This document shows positions 34,685-44,596 of a DNA stretch of 64,000 bases, one piece after another (the stretch's first letter is position 1; each line of letters starts with the position of its first letter). A program made the position numbers and the translations under genes. The stretch covers positions 1,116,001 to 1,180,000 of the forward strand of contig NZ_CP060388.1 of NCBI RefSeq assembly GCF_014280435.1, written 5' to 3'. The stretch comes from Sphingobium sp. KCTC 72723 (GTDB lineage: Bacteria; Pseudomonadota; Alphaproteobacteria; Sphingomonadales; Sphingomonadaceae). The notes beneath the pieces were generated by a model. That model had not been told where the DNA came from, ran no database searches, and saw nothing but the letters and a program-made list of their open reading frames with translations.

Positions 34685-35248
34685 TCAGTCCCTCAAACTT
34701 TCCTGCAATTTGGAACGCGCGCGATAAAGCCGCGTCTCGACCGCCTTTTCGCTGATCCCCAGAACCTCGGCCGTCTCGATCTGCGACAGCCCCTCGATAG
34801 TTCGCAGCACGAGGGTATCGCGCAGCGCTACGGGCAAAGCCCCGATCGCAGCCATCGTGCGCTTCAACTCCTGGCGGTCAGAAAGAAGTGCTTCCGGCGT
34901 CGCAGCATCGTCCGCGACCTGGCTCGCTTCGTCGATCGGGAGTGCAAACGACAACAGCCTACGAACTGCGCGGCGACGCGCCCAGTCATGGCACTTGTTG
35001 ATAGCGATGCGCGCGATCCACAGACGAAACGGTCGCGCGCCGTCATAACGGCCAAGCGCGGAAAAGGCGGACAGGAAGCTTTGCTGGGTGACATCGAGCG
35101 CCGCATCCGCGTCTCCGATATGCCCACGGATCAGGCGATATACGCCGTCGCGATGGCGGCGCATAAGTTCGCCATAGGCGGTCTGCCGGCCAGCCAGAGC
35201 CAGCGCGGCCAGTTCGCCGTCCGTACAGCCGGCAAGGTCGACCGTCAC
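34685..35248 (-). CDS. CnrH-like ECF sigma factor
   Basis: 187 residues from a GTG at 35248 overlapping the sensor gene stop (GTGA). Sigma region 2: ELMRRHRDGVYRLIRGHIGD, DVTQQSFLSAFSALGRYDG and FRLWIARIAINKCHDWARRR. Region 4: IGALPVALRDTLVLRTIEGL followed by ETAEVLGISEKAVETRLYRA. It is third in a Y-X-H order identical to cnrYXH/nccYXH, with the anti-sigma factor and metal sensor upstream. It should be freed when the sensor binds metal, then activate promoters in the neighbourhood, perhaps copA and the divergent copC. Targets are inferred. Confidence 0.88.
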   Translation of the reverse strand: MTVDLAGCTDGELAALALAGRQTAYGELMRRHRDGVYRLIRGHIGDADAALDVTQQSFLSAFSALGRYDGARPFRLWIARIAINKCHDWARRRAVRRLLSFALPIDEASQVADDAATPEALLSDRQELKRTMAAIGALPVALRDTLVLRTIEGLSQIETAEVLGISEKAVETRLYRARSKLQESLRD

Positions 35249-35685
35249 CGATCCTTGGCCGTGAGCGCCTTGACCACCGCGGAATCGAATTTGGCCGCCT
35301 GATCGGCGCGCAGCACGCTACGCATGGCGAAGACATGTTCGAGCGTCTCTTTTTGAAGCTGACCCATCGCCTGATGCGAGCGATCGACCGCCGCACTCAC
35401 CTGCGGACCATAGCCATGCTCCGCCTCGATCGCGTCGGCGAGGCGCGCATTGTCGGCGCGAAGCTCGAGTTCGAGCGCCTGCTTGCGCACCGCGAACCGT
35501 CGCTCGATCTCCTCGATCCTGGCATGCTGGCCGGCATCCAATTCCAGTTGGCTGTGAAGGAGCGAGTGCAGCTCGGTTTCGACGGGCATCTGTCGTGCCA
35601 CATAAGCCCGCCCCACGAATACGCCGACAACCGCCGCGACAAACGCGATCAGCGCGATGAGCAGCAGGCGACGACGGTCGTTCAT
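35245..35685 (-). CDS. CnrX-like periplasmic metal sensor
   Basis: 146 residues. One N-terminal membrane anchor (LLLIALIAFVAAVVGVFVG) and a helical periplasmic domain. All five metal ligands of CnrX are present with a constant -2 offset: H40, H44 (ELHSLLH), E61, H117 and M121 (EHVFAM), against H42, H46, E63, H119, M123. CnrX senses Ni2+/Co2+ and releases the CnrY-held sigma factor. Overlaps of 4 bp on both sides couple it to the Y and H genes. Conservation of the full Ni/Co site is notable because the adjoining genes are copper genes. Confidence 0.87.
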   Translation of the reverse strand: MNDRRRLLLIALIAFVAAVVGVFVGRAYVARQMPVETELHSLLHSQLELDAGQHARIEEIERRFAVRKQALELELRADNARLADAIEAEHGYGPQVSAAVDRSHQAMGQLQKETLEHVFAMRSVLRADQAAKFDSAVVKALTAKDR

Positions 35686-35960
35686 TCGCTACCGCCCAGA
35701 AGGGTCGAGGGAACGAGCGCGGACGGCGCACCAAATGGCGTAATCGAGGCAGCACGGACCGGCGTACCGGGAATGACCGAACCGGCAATCCCGATCGAAA
35801 GCGCCGCCAGCGCCGCCAGGCCGAAAACGCTTCCTGAAAGCGGCCGGGAGCCAAGCGCGCGAGACGTTAGCCCTTCCAGCACCGCGCCGTCGATCGCCCC
35901 CAATCCAGGATGGACGGGCAGTTCGCGCAGCCGCGCCAGCGCTCTATCAATATCGGTCAT
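35682..35960 (-). CDS. CnrY-like membrane anti-sigma factor
   Basis: 92 residues. A short cytoplasmic N-terminus (DIDRALARLRELPVHPGLGA) able to form the sigma-binding helices of CnrY, then one membrane segment (GSVFGLAALAALSIGIAGSV), then a short periplasmic tail. CnrY proteins are poorly conserved, so the call rests on topology and on its place as first gene of a Y-X-H operon with a 4-bp overlap. It would hold the ECF sigma factor inactive at the membrane until the sensor binds metal. Confidence 0.75.
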   Translation of the reverse strand: MTDIDRALARLRELPVHPGLGAIDGAVLEGLTSRALGSRPLSGSVFGLAALAALSIGIAGSVIPGTPVRAASITPFGAPSALVPSTLLGGSE

Positions 35961-36010
35961 GCGTCAATCTCCACGCTCTCTACCGATACTACGCATCGGT
36001 GCCGGCGATC

Positions 36011-36041
36011 CCTCATAGCATATCGTCACAGCGCTATGAGG
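36011..36041. promoter_or_regulatory. 9-bp dyad in the divergent cnrY-like/copC promoter region
   Basis: CCTCATAGC (36011-36019) and GCTATGAGG (36033-36041) are perfect 9-bp inverted arms separated by 13 bp. They sit between the divergently read cnrY-like gene (start 35960) and copC (start 36092). A second, shorter dyad CCCTGC/GCAGGG (36054-36072) lies in the copC leader, ahead of its GAGGAG ribosome site. The first is a candidate regulatory site for both directions; no known operator is matched. Confidence 0.55.
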
Positions 36042-36091
36042 GGTGAGGCCCTACCCTGCGTATTCAGCAGGGAAACCAAGAGGAGTCCCCC

Positions 36092-36478
36092 ATGAAGTCC
36101 GTTCGCGTCATCGGTGCGGCCATTGCCGCCGCCCTCGTCACCATCACCGCTCCGGCCATCGCGCATCCGAAACTGATATCATCGACCCCGGCGGCGCAGG
36201 CGACCGTCACCAACGCAACGCAGGTATCGCTGACTTTCAGCGAAACGCTGATGGCGCCCGTGTCCGGGATCGACCTTGCCATGACCGGCATGCCCGGCAT
36301 GGCGAACCACGCCCCGATGAAGATAGCCGGCTTCAAGACTTCGGTCGCCGCAGACGGCAAGACGTTGGTTGCGGTCTTTCCGCGCCCGCTGCCCGCCGGC
36401 ACCTATAAGCTCGACTGGCATGCAGTATCGACCGACACGCACAGGATCACCGGAACGCTCGCCTTCACCGTCCGATAG
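36092..36478 (+). CDS. copC: Periplasmic copper-binding protein CopC
   Basis: 128 residues, GAGGAG ribosome site. The signal peptide ends in APAIA, so the mature protein begins with His (HPKLISSTPA), the first ligand of the Cu(II) site. The other ligands are near the C-terminus in DWHAVSTDTHRITG. A Met-rich loop (MTGMPGMANHAPMK) is suited to Cu(I). The beta-sandwich and terminal GTLAFTVR are typical. It delivers copper to CopD or holds it in the periplasm. CopD starts 3 bp after its stop. Confidence 0.93.
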   Translation: MKSVRVIGAAIAAALVTITAPAIAHPKLISSTPAAQATVTNATQVSLTFSETLMAPVSGIDLAMTGMPGMANHAPMKIAGFKTSVAADGKTLVAVFPRPLPAGTYKLDWHAVSTDTHRITGTLAFTVR

Positions 36479-36481
36479 GTC

Positions 36482-37405
36482 ATGCTGGGCTGGCTTCTGA
36501 TCGCAACGCGGCTCGCGCTCTACCTCGATCTCGGCCTGCTGTTCGGCGCGCCCTTGTTCGGCCTCTATGCGCTGCGTGGCGATGAGCGAATCCATATGAT
36601 CCGGTTCAGGTCGCTGATCGCAGGATTGGCGGCAGTCGGGATCATCGCGACCCTGTTGGGTTTCGGTCTGATATCTGCCGCCATGAGTGGAACCGATCTC
36701 TGGAGCATCGACAGGAACGTCTTGACGATGCTCCTGACCGAAACTGCGGTCGGCCGGGCATTTGGCGTCCGTGAGGTCTCTCTCATCTTGATCCTGGCGT
36801 GGGTAATGTTGGTGCAGCGTCCGTCAGCCAGATCCCTGACGGTCGTTTCGGCTCTGGCGGCGATCGCGGTCGGGACGCTTGCCTGGTCGGGTCATGGCGC
36901 CGGGACCGAAGGGACCAGCGGTTTGCTCCACCTCACGGGCGATATCGCGCACCTCCTTGCCGCATCTGCGTGGCTTGGTGCGCTCATGATGCTCATCGTG
37001 CTGACGCTTCCTACGCGGGTGACCGACGTCTCGTGGATCGAGGCCGCGCACCGCGCACTGAACGGGTTTGCAACAGTCGGGTCGATCATTGTCGGGCTGA
37101 TCGTCATCACCGGAATCACGAACGGCCTTTACCTGATCGGCACCGACAAGATCGCAAACCTTGCGACCGACCTTTGGGGCCAGCTGCTGCTGGCGAAGAT
37201 CGCCCTGTTCGTCGCCATGCTGGCGATGGCGGCGGCCAACCGCTTCCGGCTTACGCCCCGTCTTGATGAGGCAATCGCGCACGGGAGTCCTGGCCGGGCG
37301 CTTTCGAGCCTGCGGCGGAGCATAGCGCTGGAAGCCGCGATGGCGGTCACGATTCTTGCGTTGGTTGCATGGCTCGGGACGCTGGAGCCCCTCGCCGCTC
37401 GATAG
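36482..37405 (+). CDS. copD: Copper uptake/resistance membrane protein CopD
   Basis: 307 residues with about eight membrane segments. CopD features: RLALYLDLGLLFGAPLFGLY, the SGHGAGTEG stretch, HLTGDIAHLLAASAWLGALM (conserved His in the membrane), and VITGITNGLYLIG. CopC-CopD pairs are believed to move copper across the inner membrane, probably inward to supply cuproenzymes. It forms a two-gene operon with copC, 3 bp apart, followed by a separate CueR-type promoter. Confidence 0.9.
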   Translation: MLGWLLIATRLALYLDLGLLFGAPLFGLYALRGDERIHMIRFRSLIAGLAAVGIIATLLGFGLISAAMSGTDLWSIDRNVLTMLLTETAVGRAFGVREVSLILILAWVMLVQRPSARSLTVVSALAAIAVGTLAWSGHGAGTEGTSGLLHLTGDIAHLLAASAWLGALMMLIVLTLPTRVTDVSWIEAAHRALNGFATVGSIIVGLIVITGITNGLYLIGTDKIANLATDLWGQLLLAKIALFVAMLAMAAANRFRLTPRLDEAIAHGSPGRALSSLRRSIALEAAMAVTILALVAWLGTLEPLAAR

Positions 37406-37422
37406 ATAATTTGTAGCAGCCC

Positions 37423-37453
37423 TTGACCCTGACACGATGTCAGACCCTAGATA
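37423..37453 (+). promoter_or_regulatory. CueR-type promoter of the copper ATPase operon
   Basis: TTGACC (37423-37428), a 19-bp spacer and TAGATA (37448-37453), the distorted geometry used by MerR-family activators. The spacer carries a perfect dyad CTGACA-CGA-TGTCAG (37429-37443). It lies 26 bp before the P-type ATPase start, whose operon encodes a CueR with both Cu-binding cysteines, giving a closed regulatory loop. Confidence 0.88.
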
Positions 37454-37478
37454 GGGGGCGTCGATAAGGAGAACGGGA

Positions 37479-39856
<2,378 letters not shown>

Positions 39857-39860
<4 letters not shown>

Positions 39861-40243
39861 ACATCGGCGCGGCCTCCGACGCGAGCGCTGTGTCGCAGCG
39901 GATGATCCGCCATTATGAGAAGATCGGGCTTATCCCGTCGCCGCCGCGACGTGACAGCGGGTATCGTGACTACTCGCAAGCCGACGTGCATCGCCTGCGC
40001 TTCATCGCCAACGCCCGCGATCTCGGCTTTCCCATCGAGGAAATTCGCGTGCTGCTCGATCTCTGGTCCGACCGCGATCGCGCCAGCGCGGAGGTCAAGG
40101 CACTGGCGGAATCGCGCGCCGCAGATCTCGGCCGGAAGGCGGACGCGCTCAATGCGATGCGCGAAGCATTGCTCGACTTGGCGAAGGGCTGCCACGGCAA
40201 CGAGCGGCCCGAATGTCCGATACTCACGCGCCTGGCTTCCTGA
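39857..40243 (+). CDS. cueR: CueR-type copper-responsive MerR regulator
   Basis: 128 residues from a GTG at 39857 overlapping the ATPase stop. Mer[24 protein letters not shown], then [20 protein letters not shown]. The Cu(I) ligands are at CueR's own positions: C112 and C120 in the loop [11 protein letters not shown], with S77 in place of the extra Cys used by 2+-ion sensors. It senses cytoplasmic Cu(I)/Ag(I) and should activate the promoter at 37423, and thus its own gene. Confidence 0.93.
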
Positions 40244-40293
40244 GCCTATCTGGCGGGGTCGGACAGGGCGCGCTAGCCGCCAGGCTAGCCGAT

Positions 40294-40476
40294 TCACTTA
40301 TGCAGGCCGCGTCCTGTCAGCTTCGCGAGCCGGCGCGGTAGGTCGGCAGCGATCTTGCGTTGTTGTTGCGGCTGCGCCTTCTTCCATGTCCTGCATTCGG
40401 GTTTGGACCTGCCGCACCCTCGGCACCAGCCGGTCGAACCGTCGAACGCGCATAAGTCTATGCACGGAGACTTCAT
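40294..40476 (-). CDS. DUF1289 small Cys-rich protein
   Basis: 60 residues. Family pattern: SPCIDLCAFDGSTGWCRGCG, then RTWKKAQPQQQRKIAADLPR. Four conserved Cys suggest an Fe-S cluster or zinc knuckle. DUF1289 proteins are widespread in proteobacteria with no firm function. It follows dmeF by 10 bp on the same strand, so it is probably the third gene of the dmeR-dmeF operon, although an independent role is possible. Confidence 0.85.
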   Translation of the reverse strand: MKSPCIDLCAFDGSTGWCRGCGRSKPECRTWKKAQPQQQRKIAADLPRRLAKLTGRGLHK

Positions 40477-40486
40477 GCGTGCGCTT

Positions 40487-41407
40487 TCAATGGCACTCGA
40501 CCGTCAGATGCTTCAGTTCATGGACGGGAACGAGACGGTCACGGATGATAGTCGCATCAATTCCCGCGCCGCCGACAACGCCGACGATCGCGGCATGGGC
40601 TTCAGGGCCGACACGCCAGACATGGAGATCGGAAATGCGCGCATCTCCAGGGCCTTCGACGAGATCCTGTATTTCCTCGGCCACATGATTGTCGGTCGTA
40701 TCGAGAAGGACTGCGGCGGTATCGCGCATCAAGCTCCAGGACCAGCGAGCGATCACCACTGCCCCGACAATTCCCATGATAGGGTCCATCCATACCCAGC
40801 CCAGATAGCGGCCTGCCAGAAGAGCCGTGATCGCCAACACAGATGTGAGAGCGTCCGCGAGGACGTGCACATAGGCTGAGCGGAGATTATTGTCGCCGCC
40901 ATGGGCATCATGATCATGGGCGTGATCGTCATGACCGTGATGATGATGGTTACCCGACAGCAGGAATGCGCTGACGATGTTCACGCCGAGCCCAATGACC
41001 GCAATCACCGTTGCTTCGCCGAACGCGACCTTGATGGGTTCGAACAGCCGCAGGATCGATTCGACCCCGATTCCCAAGGCAATAAGGCCTAGAACGAGCG
41101 CCGAAGCGAAGCCTGCCAGGTCGCCGACCTTCCCGGTTCCGAAGCTGAACCGCCCATTGGATGCATGCCGCTTGGCATAGGCATAGGCAATTGCTGCAAC
41201 ACTGAGCGCCCCGGCGTGGGTCGCCATATGAAAACCGTCGGCAAGGAGCGCCATCGAGCCTGTGACATAGCCGGCGAAGATCTCGCCGATCATCATCAGA
41301 GCCGTCAGCACCACAACCCACAACGTCCGGCGGGCGTTCTCGTCGTGAGAGGCCCCCAGATACACATGGTCGTGCGTAAAGGCGTCAATGTCGCGGGACG
41401 TGGTCAA
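40487..41407 (-). CDS. dmeF: CDF-family Co(II)/Ni(II) exporter DmeF
   Basis: 306 residues, six membrane segments. DmeF traits: the N-terminal HDHVYLGASHDENARRT block, segment 2 LLADGFHMATHAGALSVAA, a His-rich loop between segments 4 and 5 (NHHHHGHDDHAHDHDAHGG), segment 5 HVLADALTSV, and a C-terminal ISDLHVWRVGPEAHAAIVGV regulatory domain. It expels cytoplasmic Co2+ and Ni2+. It follows dmeR by 10 bp, the standard dmeRF arrangement of alphaproteobacteria. Confidence 0.92.
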   Translation of the reverse strand: MTTSRDIDAFTHDHVYLGASHDENARRTLWVVVLTALMMIGEIFAGYVTGSMALLADGFHMATHAGALSVAAIAYAYAKRHASNGRFSFGTGKVGDLAGFASALVLGLIALGIGVESILRLFEPIKVAFGEATVIAVIGLGVNIVSAFLLSGNHHHHGHDDHAHDHDAHGGDNNLRSAYVHVLADALTSVLAITALLAGRYLGWVWMDPIMGIVGAVVIARWSWSLMRDTAAVLLDTTDNHVAEEIQDLVEGPGDARISDLHVWRVGPEAHAAIVGVVGGAGIDATIIRDRLVPVHELKHLTVECH

Positions 41408-41417
41408 TATCTCAGCC

Positions 41418-41693
41418 TCATTTTGCGTAGCGGCGTATGACCGCGATCAGTTCTTCCGCCCCTGCGGCGCGCTCTTCGGCCGGAAGATCGGGATGCGCCA
41501 CATGCGCCCGGACATGCTCCTCAATAATCACGTCCATGAGGCCATTGATGGCCCCGCGTGTCGCTGCGACCAGATGCAGCGTCGTCGTGCAGTCCGTCCC
41601 TGCCGCCAGCGCTTTCTCAATCGCGGTGACCTGACCGGCGATACGGCGCACCCGCTTCAGGAGTTCATCATTGCCGTCGGTCAAATGTCCCAT
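41418..41693 (-). CDS. dmeR: RcnR/DmeR-family Ni/Co-responsive repressor
   Basis: 91 residues of the CsoR/RcnR fold: KRVRRIAGQVTAIEKALAAG, TLHLVAATRGAINGLMDVII. All four Ni/Co ligands of E. coli RcnR are at identical positions: H3, C35, H60 and H64 (EEHVRAH). This excludes a formaldehyde sensor (FrmR) or copper sensor (CsoR) as first choice. It represses its own operon by binding the C/G-tract site at 41697-41722 directly upstream of its start. Confidence 0.9.
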   Translation of the reverse strand: MGHLTDGNDELLKRVRRIAGQVTAIEKALAAGTDCTTTLHLVAATRGAINGLMDVIIEEHVRAHVAHPDLPAEERAAGAEELIAVIRRYAK

Positions 41694-41696
41694 AGC

Positions 41697-41722
41697 ATAC
41701 CCCCCTATCCTATATACGGGGG
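41697..41722 (-). promoter_or_regulatory. DmeR/RcnR-type operator
   Basis: ATAC followed by six C (41697-41705), twelve spacer bases rich in A/T, then ATAC with five G (41714-41722). Paired C- and G-tracts flanked by A/T-rich DNA are what RcnR/CsoR-fold repressors bind. It sits 4 bp upstream of the dmeR ATG and overlaps the ribosome-binding G-run, so binding would block transcription. Confidence 0.7.
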
Positions 41723-41779
41723 CGCCGCCATAGCGATCAACTGGAAAACGGATACACTGAAAGGGCTGGTGTTCTCATT

Positions 41780-41803
41780 ATATATCCATCATAGCGGATA
41801 TAT
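41780..41803 (+). promoter_or_regulatory. ArsR-type operator overlapping the arsR start codon
   Basis: ATATATCC (41780-41787) and GGATATAT (41796-41803) are perfect 8-bp inverted arms with an 8-bp spacer. The right arm runs into the ATG of arsR (41802-41804), and a TATATA -10-like element is in the left arm. Such a site gives tight autorepression of the ars operon and leaves little or no leader, so translation may begin from a leaderless or very short-leader mRNA. Confidence 0.75.
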
Positions 41804-42134
41804 GGAATCAAAGACTGCCATCTCGGCGCTAGGCGCGCTTGCCCAAACCACGAGGCTCGACGCCTTTCGTCTTCTGGTTCGGCATGAGCCCGATGGTCTC
41901 GCCGCCGGCGAGATTGCGCGGGCGCTCGCCGTGCCACAGAACACCATGTCGGTGCATCTGGCGACCCTTTCTCGTGCCGGTCTAATTCGTTCCGAGCGTC
42001 GCAGCCGGATCATCAACTACCGCGCCGACCTCGACCAGTTGAAGGCGCTCACGCTCTTCCTCGTCAAGGATTGCTGCGGCGACACGGCGGAGCTGTGCGA
42101 GCCGCTGATCGCCGAACTTTTCCCCTGCTGCTGA
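41802..42134 (+). CDS. arsR: ArsR-family arsenic-responsive repressor
   Basis: 110 residues. Winged HTH: LGALAQTTRLDAFRLLVRHE, ARALAVPQNTMSVHLATLSR, GLIRSERRSRIINYRADL. As(III)-binding cysteines are C-terminal (VKDCCGDTAELC and a terminal CC), unlike the CVC site of E. coli ArsR, so the sensing site is of the alternative type found in environmental bacteria. It is first gene of the arsRC1C2-acr3-arsN2-arsH operon, and its stop overlaps an ATG just before the next start. Confidence 0.9.
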   Translation: MESKTAISALGALAQTTRLDAFRLLVRHEPDGLAAGEIARALAVPQNTMSVHLATLSRAGLIRSERRSRIINYRADLDQLKALTLFLVKDCCGDTAELCEPLIAELFPCC

Positions 42135-42145
42135 TGGAGTCCATC

Positions 42146-42673
42146 ATGTCCGATCGCGTCTTCAACATCCTCTTCCTGTGTACAGGTAACTCGGCCCGCT
42201 CGATCCTCGCGGAGAGCGCGCTCACCAAGCTGGGTAGCGGACGCTTTCGTGCCTTCTCCGCCGGGAGCTATCCCAAGGGTGCGGTCAATCCCGACGCGAT
42301 CGCCTTGCTCGAGCGGATCGAATTTCCAACCGATGGCCTGCGGTCGAAGAGCTGGGACGAGTTCTCCGGGCCTGACGCACCGGTGATGGATTTCGTGTTC
42401 ACGGTCTGCGACGACGCGGCCGGCGAGACCTGCCCGATCTGGCCCGGCCATCCCGTCACCGCCCATTGGGGGATCGAAGACCCAAGCCACGTCCAGGGCA
42501 CGGCTGTCGAGCGTGAGCGCGCCTTCGTCACGGCGCTTCGCTATCTCGAGAACCGCATCAAGCTTTTCATCGCGCTCCCCTTCGAGAAACTCGAGGCTCG
42601 CGCGCTGCAAGCCCAGGTTCGCGAGATCGGCCATGGCGAAGGTGCGAGCAGCCGTCGCGGGGATGCAGCCTGA
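42146..42673 (+). CDS. arsC: Arsenate reductase, low-molecular-weight phosphatase type
   Basis: 175 residues from ATG 42146, with GGAG 7 bp upstream; an ATG at 42134 is less well spaced. P-loop LCTGNSARS (C12, the CX5R nucleophile) and the redox pair C88/C96 in VCDDAAGETCP, corresponding to the Cys triad of thioredoxin-coupled ArsC. It converts arsenate to arsenite using thioredoxin. It is followed at 1-bp overlap by a second, unrelated arsenate reductase. A C-terminal extension of about 20 residues is not conserved. Confidence 0.91.
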   Translation: MSDRVFNILFLCTGNSARSILAESALTKLGSGRFRAFSAGSYPKGAVNPDAIALLERIEFPTDGLRSKSWDEFSGPDAPVMDFVFTVCDDAAGETCPIWPGHPVTAHWGIEDPSHVQGTAVERERAFVTALRYLENRIKLFIALPFEKLEARALQAQVREIGHGEGASSRRGDAA

Positions 42674-43104
42674 TGCCAATCGACATGATCATCTACCACA
42701 ACCCCGAGTGCGGCACCTCGCGTAACACGCTGGCGATGATCCGTAATGCCGGGATCGAGCCGCATGTCGTGGAGTATCTGAAGACCCCGCCGTCGCGGCC
42801 AATGCTTGTGTCGCTGATCGACCGCATGGGGATCGCACCCCGCGCACTCCTGCGCGAGAAGGGCACGCCCTTCGCCGAACTCGGGCTTGGCGATGCGTCG
42901 CTCGGCGATGACCAATTGATCGATGCGATGATGGCGCATTCGATCCTCATCAACCGTCCGATCGTGGTGTCGCCGCTCGGCGTGAAACTTTGCCGGCCCT
43001 CCGAACAGGTGCTCGACCTGCTGCCGAACGCGCAGCTTGGCGCATTCGCCAAGGAAGACGGCGAACAGGTTATCGACGCGGCCGGCAACAGGGTCGGCGC
43101 ATGA
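42673..43104 (+). CDS. arsC: Arsenate reductase, glutaredoxin type
   Basis: 143 residues, glutaredoxin-like ArsC of the E. coli R773 type: IIYHNPECGTSRNTLAMIRN holds the catalytic Cys, then VEYLKTPPSR, LLREKGTPFAELGLGD and the Arg-containing NRPIVVSPLGVKLCRP. It uses glutathione and glutaredoxin to reduce arsenate. Paired with the phosphatase-type enzyme just upstream, the operon can draw on two electron donors. It starts in the preceding stop (TGATG) and overlaps acr3 by 4 bp. Confidence 0.92.
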   Translation: MPIDMIIYHNPECGTSRNTLAMIRNAGIEPHVVEYLKTPPSRPMLVSLIDRMGIAPRALLREKGTPFAELGLGDASLGDDQLIDAMMAHSILINRPIVVSPLGVKLCRPSEQVLDLLPNAQLGAFAKEDGEQVIDAAGNRVGA

Positions 43105-44168
43105 CCGCCACGAGCGCGACGCCGGCCAAGCCGGCGATCAGCATGTTCGAGCGCTATCTCAGTGTCTGGGTCGCGCTGTGCATCGTCGTCGGCATCGCCC
43201 TTGGCTATGCATTGCCGGGGGTGTTCAGGGCGATCGCATCGGCCGAAGTCGCGCGGGTCAACCTCGTGGTCGCCGTGCTGATCTGGTTGATGATCATCCC
43301 CATGCTGCTCAAGATCGATCTCGGCGCGCTCGGATCGGTCAGGCAGCACTGGAAGGGCGTCGGCGTGACGCTGTTCATCAACTGGGCGGTGAAGCCATTC
43401 TCGATGGCGCTGCTCGGCACGGTCTTCCTTGGCTGGCTGTTTCGGCCGCTCCTGCCGGCCGCCGACATCAGTTCCTATATCGCCGGCCTGATCCTGCTGG
43501 CGGCAGCACCCTGCACTGCGATGGTGTTCGTCTGGTCAAACCTATGCGATGGCGACCCGACCTATACGCTGAGCCAGGTCGCGCTGAACGACGTCATCAT
43601 GGTGTTTGCCTTCGCACCGCTGGTCGCCCTACTGCTCGGCGTCGCATCGATCACCGTCCCGTGGGACACGCTGCTGATCTCGGTGGCGCTCTACATCGTG
43701 GTGCCGGTGATCGTTGCACAACTTGTCCGTCGCGCCCTGCTATCGTCGGGCGGTCAGCCAACACTGGATCGGACGCTGGCCCGGCTGGGTCCGGTATCGC
43801 TCGTGGCACTCCTGACGACGCTCGTCCTCCTGTTCGGTTTTCAGGGCGAGGCGATCATCGCCCATCCATTGGTGATCGCCCTGATCGCGGTGCCGATCCT
43901 TATCCAGGTCTATTTCAACGCTGGCCTCGCCTACTGGCTCAGCCGCCGGTTCGGTGTCGCCTGGTGCGTGGCCGCGCCCGCCGCGCTGATCGGCGCCTCC
44001 AACTTCTTCGAGCTGGCGGTGGCGGCCGCGATCAGCCTGTTCGGGCTCAACTCGGGCGCGGCGCTGGCGACCGTGGTCGGCGTGCTGGTCGAGGTTCCGG
44101 TCATGTTGTCGGTGGTGAAGATCGTGAAGGCGACCCGGCCCTGGTACGAGGAGCGCGTGCCGGCATGA
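43101..44168 (+). CDS. arsB: Arsenite efflux permease Acr3
   Basis: 355 residues from ATG 43101 (ATGA overlap), ten membrane segments. Acr3 family motifs: LLAAAPCTAMVFVWSNLCDG with the essential Cys, YTLSQVALNDVIMVFAFAPL, and APAALIGASNFFELAVAAAI. It exports As(OH)3 driven by the proton gradient. The name arsB is used loosely; it is an Acr3, not an ArsB-type 12-segment carrier. It overlaps arsN2 by 4 bp. Confidence 0.94.
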   Translation: MTATSATPAKPAISMFERYLSVWVALCIVVGIALGYALPGVFRAIASAEVARVNLVVAVLIWLMIIPMLLKIDLGALGSVRQHWKGVGVTLFINWAVKPFSMALLGTVFLGWLFRPLLPAADISSYIAGLILLAAAPCTAMVFVWSNLCDGDPTYTLSQVALNDVIMVFAFAPLVALLLGVASITVPWDTLLISVALYIVVPVIVAQLVRRALLSSGGQPTLDRTLARLGPVSLVALLTTLVLLFGFQGEAIIAHPLVIALIAVPILIQVYFNAGLAYWLSRRFGVAWCVAAPAALIGASNFFELAVAAAISLFGLNSGAALATVVGVLVEVPVMLSVVKIVKATRPWYEERVPA

Positions 44169-44596
44169 TCGTGACCGCGCTCGAGTCCGCCGCCCTGTCC
44201 GAGTTAGCGACCGAACTTGCAGACGCCGGCCTTCCAACCAGCGATCTTGGCGGACCGGATCGTCGTTTCTTCCGGTTCGAGGACAACGTCGGCATCGCCG
44301 GATATGGTGGCATGGAGGGTGATGGACCTGACCGGCTGCTGCGATCCCTGGTCGTGACGGCGGGTCGGCGTAGCAGCGGCCTGGGCACTGCCATACTCGG
44401 GGCGATTGAAAAGGCGGCGACCGAGGATGGCGTTGCTTCCCTCTATCTGCTGACCACCACGGCCGAACCCTTCTTCCGGCGGCATGGCTATGTCCCGACC
44501 AACCGTGCCGATGCGCCCGATGCCATAACCGGATCGGCCGAGTTTCGGTCGCTCTGCCCGGCGAGCGCGGCCCTTCTCTCCAAGCGGATTGTCTGA
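44165..44596 (+). CDS. arsN2: ArsN2-type GNAT acetyltransferase
   Basis: 143 residues of the GNAT fold: [20 protein letters not shown], the acetyl-CoA loop [40 protein letters not shown], and a C-terminal [13 protein letters not shown] typical of ArsN2. These enzymes occur in ars operons. ArsN1 acetylates phosphinothricin-like or organoarsenical toxins (arsinothricin), while ArsN2's substrate is less defined. Overlaps of 4 bp with acr3 and 1 bp with arsH show that it is an integral operon member. Confidence 0.9.
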   Translation: MIVTALESAALSELATELADAGLPTSDLGGPDRRFFRFEDNVGIAGYGGMEGDGPDRLLRSLVVTAGRRSSGLGTAILGAIEKAATEDGVASLYLLTTTAEPFFRRHGYVPTNRADAPDAITGSAEFRSLCPASAALLSKRIV

